From positions 682,001-746,000 of the forward strand of contig NZ_JACXYY010000001.1 of assembly GCF_014779665.1 (NCBI RefSeq): a DNA stretch of 64,000 nucleotides, given 5' to 3'. Below, in pieces: positions 63,605-64,000 of the stretch. Source of the stretch: Nocardioides hwasunensis. GTDB taxonomy: Bacteria; Actinomycetota; Actinomycetes; Propionibacteriales; Nocardioidaceae. The notes under the pieces are model-generated. The model saw only the letters and a list, made by a program, of their open reading frames with translations. It did no database searches and had not been told where the DNA came from. The position numbers and the translations under genes were made by a program. The stretch's first letter is position 1; every line of letters starts with the position of its first letter.

Positions 63605-64000
63605 GCCGACGAGCCTAGATGGCTGGAGCCGCCTGCGGGCTTGCCGGCCTCGGCGTAGGACTGCACCACGGAGACGCTGAGCGGGAAGTCGATCGGCAGC
63701 TCCCGGAACAGCAGCCGGCCGGCCGTGGCGGCCGCCTCCGTGACCTCGCCCGCCACGGCGTCGGCCAGGTGGGCAGGCGCGTGCACGACGACCTCGTCGT
63801 GGAGGAAGAACACCAGGTGGGGGCGCTCCGCCAATGAGCCGTCAGCCCCGAGGTGCCAGAGCCGGTTGCGGAGGTCGGCGATCCAGCACGAGGCCCACTC
63901 GGCGCCCGTTCCCTGGACGACGAAGTTGCGGGTGAACCGGCCGTAGGCGCGTCGGTGCCGGTCCTGGTCGGCGAGGTCGGTCGGCGGGGCCTCGGGCGAC
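63601..64000 (-). CDS. DNA polymerase I family protein (C-terminus; start outside window)
   Basis: The last ~132 residues of a family A polymerase are present; the gene continues past the right edge. Diagnostic segments are AYGRFTRNFVVQGTGAEWAS (thumb/finger helix O-like region) and the catalytic motif C HDEVVVHAP, in which the aspartate binds metal. Actinobacteria often carry a second, shorter PolA with a 3'-5' exonuclease-like domain, which this may be; the missing part would decide. Its stop overlaps the LysR-type gene. Confidence 0.85.
   Translation of the reverse strand, partial: SPEAPPTDLADQDRHRRAYGRFTRNFVVQGTGAEWASCWIADLRNRLWHLGADGSLAERPHLVFFLHDEVVVHAPAHLADAVAGEVTEAAATAGRLLFRELPIDFPLSVSVVQSYAEAGKPAGGSSHLGSSA
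63612..63617 (-). promoter_or_regulatory. -10 box for the LysR-type domain gene inside the polymerase 3' end
   Basis: TAGGCT on the minus strand is 7 bases before ATG 63604. Confidence 0.45.

Overview
The window is a chromosomal stretch from a high-GC actinobacterium, most likely a Nocardioides-like member of the Propionibacteriales. The evidence is very G/C-biased third codon positions, dense gene packing with many 4-base ATGA/GTGA overlaps, and actinobacterial families such as SufR, acVLRF1, GuaB1, DUF3099 and a fabG-fabI (mabA-inhA type) pair. Many genes also carry a TANNNT box only 6-8 bases before the start codon, which is the signature of leaderless transcription. From memory, the order tkt / ctaB / ctaA / ABC exporter / sufR-sufBDCSUT / ABC-F + echA / fabG-fabI / NfeD-SPFH follows the Rv1449c-Rv1488 region of Mycobacterium tuberculosis, with local insertions. 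I see no rRNA, tRNA, insertion sequence, prophage or CRISPR array.

Layout, left half. Positions 1-6.7 kb: transketolase (cut by the left edge), heme O synthase, an inserted secreted protein / class F sortase pair, heme A synthase and a two-gene ABC exporter. Positions 6.8-13.5 kb: the complete SUF iron-sulfur assembly operon behind its SufR repressor. Positions 13.5-18.7 kb: a nucleotidyltransferase, an ASCH-like protein, a NYN RNase next to an acVLRF1 GGQ peptidyl-tRNA hydrolase, a kinase-like protein, a pterin dehydratase/VOC fusion and a zinc metallopeptidase. Positions 18.7-26.1 kb: ABC-F ATPase, enoyl-CoA hydratase-like protein, ABC exporter, an atypical SDR, SURF1 and MoaA. Positions 26.3-30.6 kb: small proteins, dodecin, the FAS-II reductases FabG and FabI, and a Mur-ligase-like paralogue of cyanophycin synthetase.

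Layout, right half. Positions 30.6-36.8 kb: an HxlR/MFS divergent pair, then the cyanophycin operon cphB-cphA-cupin on the minus strand. Positions 36.8-46.1 kb: SixA phosphatase, a PrmC-like methyltransferase, SerB, a truncated VOC protein, NfeD/SPFH/TSUP membrane genes, a hydrolase and a PP2C phosphatase. Positions 46.1-54.4 kb: a three-gene ABC-2 exporter, CAP and PEBP proteins, siroheme synthase, two SpoU/TrmH methyltransferases, DedA and peptide deformylase. Positions 54.5-64 kb: paired acyl-CoA dehydrogenases behind a clear palindromic operator, a PLP decarboxylase, small unknowns, GuaB1, a sulfotransferase, a regularly spaced palindrome array, a tiny membrane protein, and a LysR-type effector domain coupled to a DNA polymerase I family gene cut by the right edge.

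Functional links: CtaB, CtaA and SURF1 all serve cytochrome oxidase maturation. The SUF genes make Fe-S clusters, including those needed by MoaA. FabG and FabI, and separately the acyl-CoA dehydrogenase pair, cover fatty-acid synthesis and oxidation. CphA and CphB make and break a storage polypeptide. The most promising under-described items are the palindrome array near 62.6 kb, the tail-less sortase substrate with its adjacent sortase, the NYN-acVLRF1 gene pair, and the CphA-like ligase that lacks the ATP-grasp domain.
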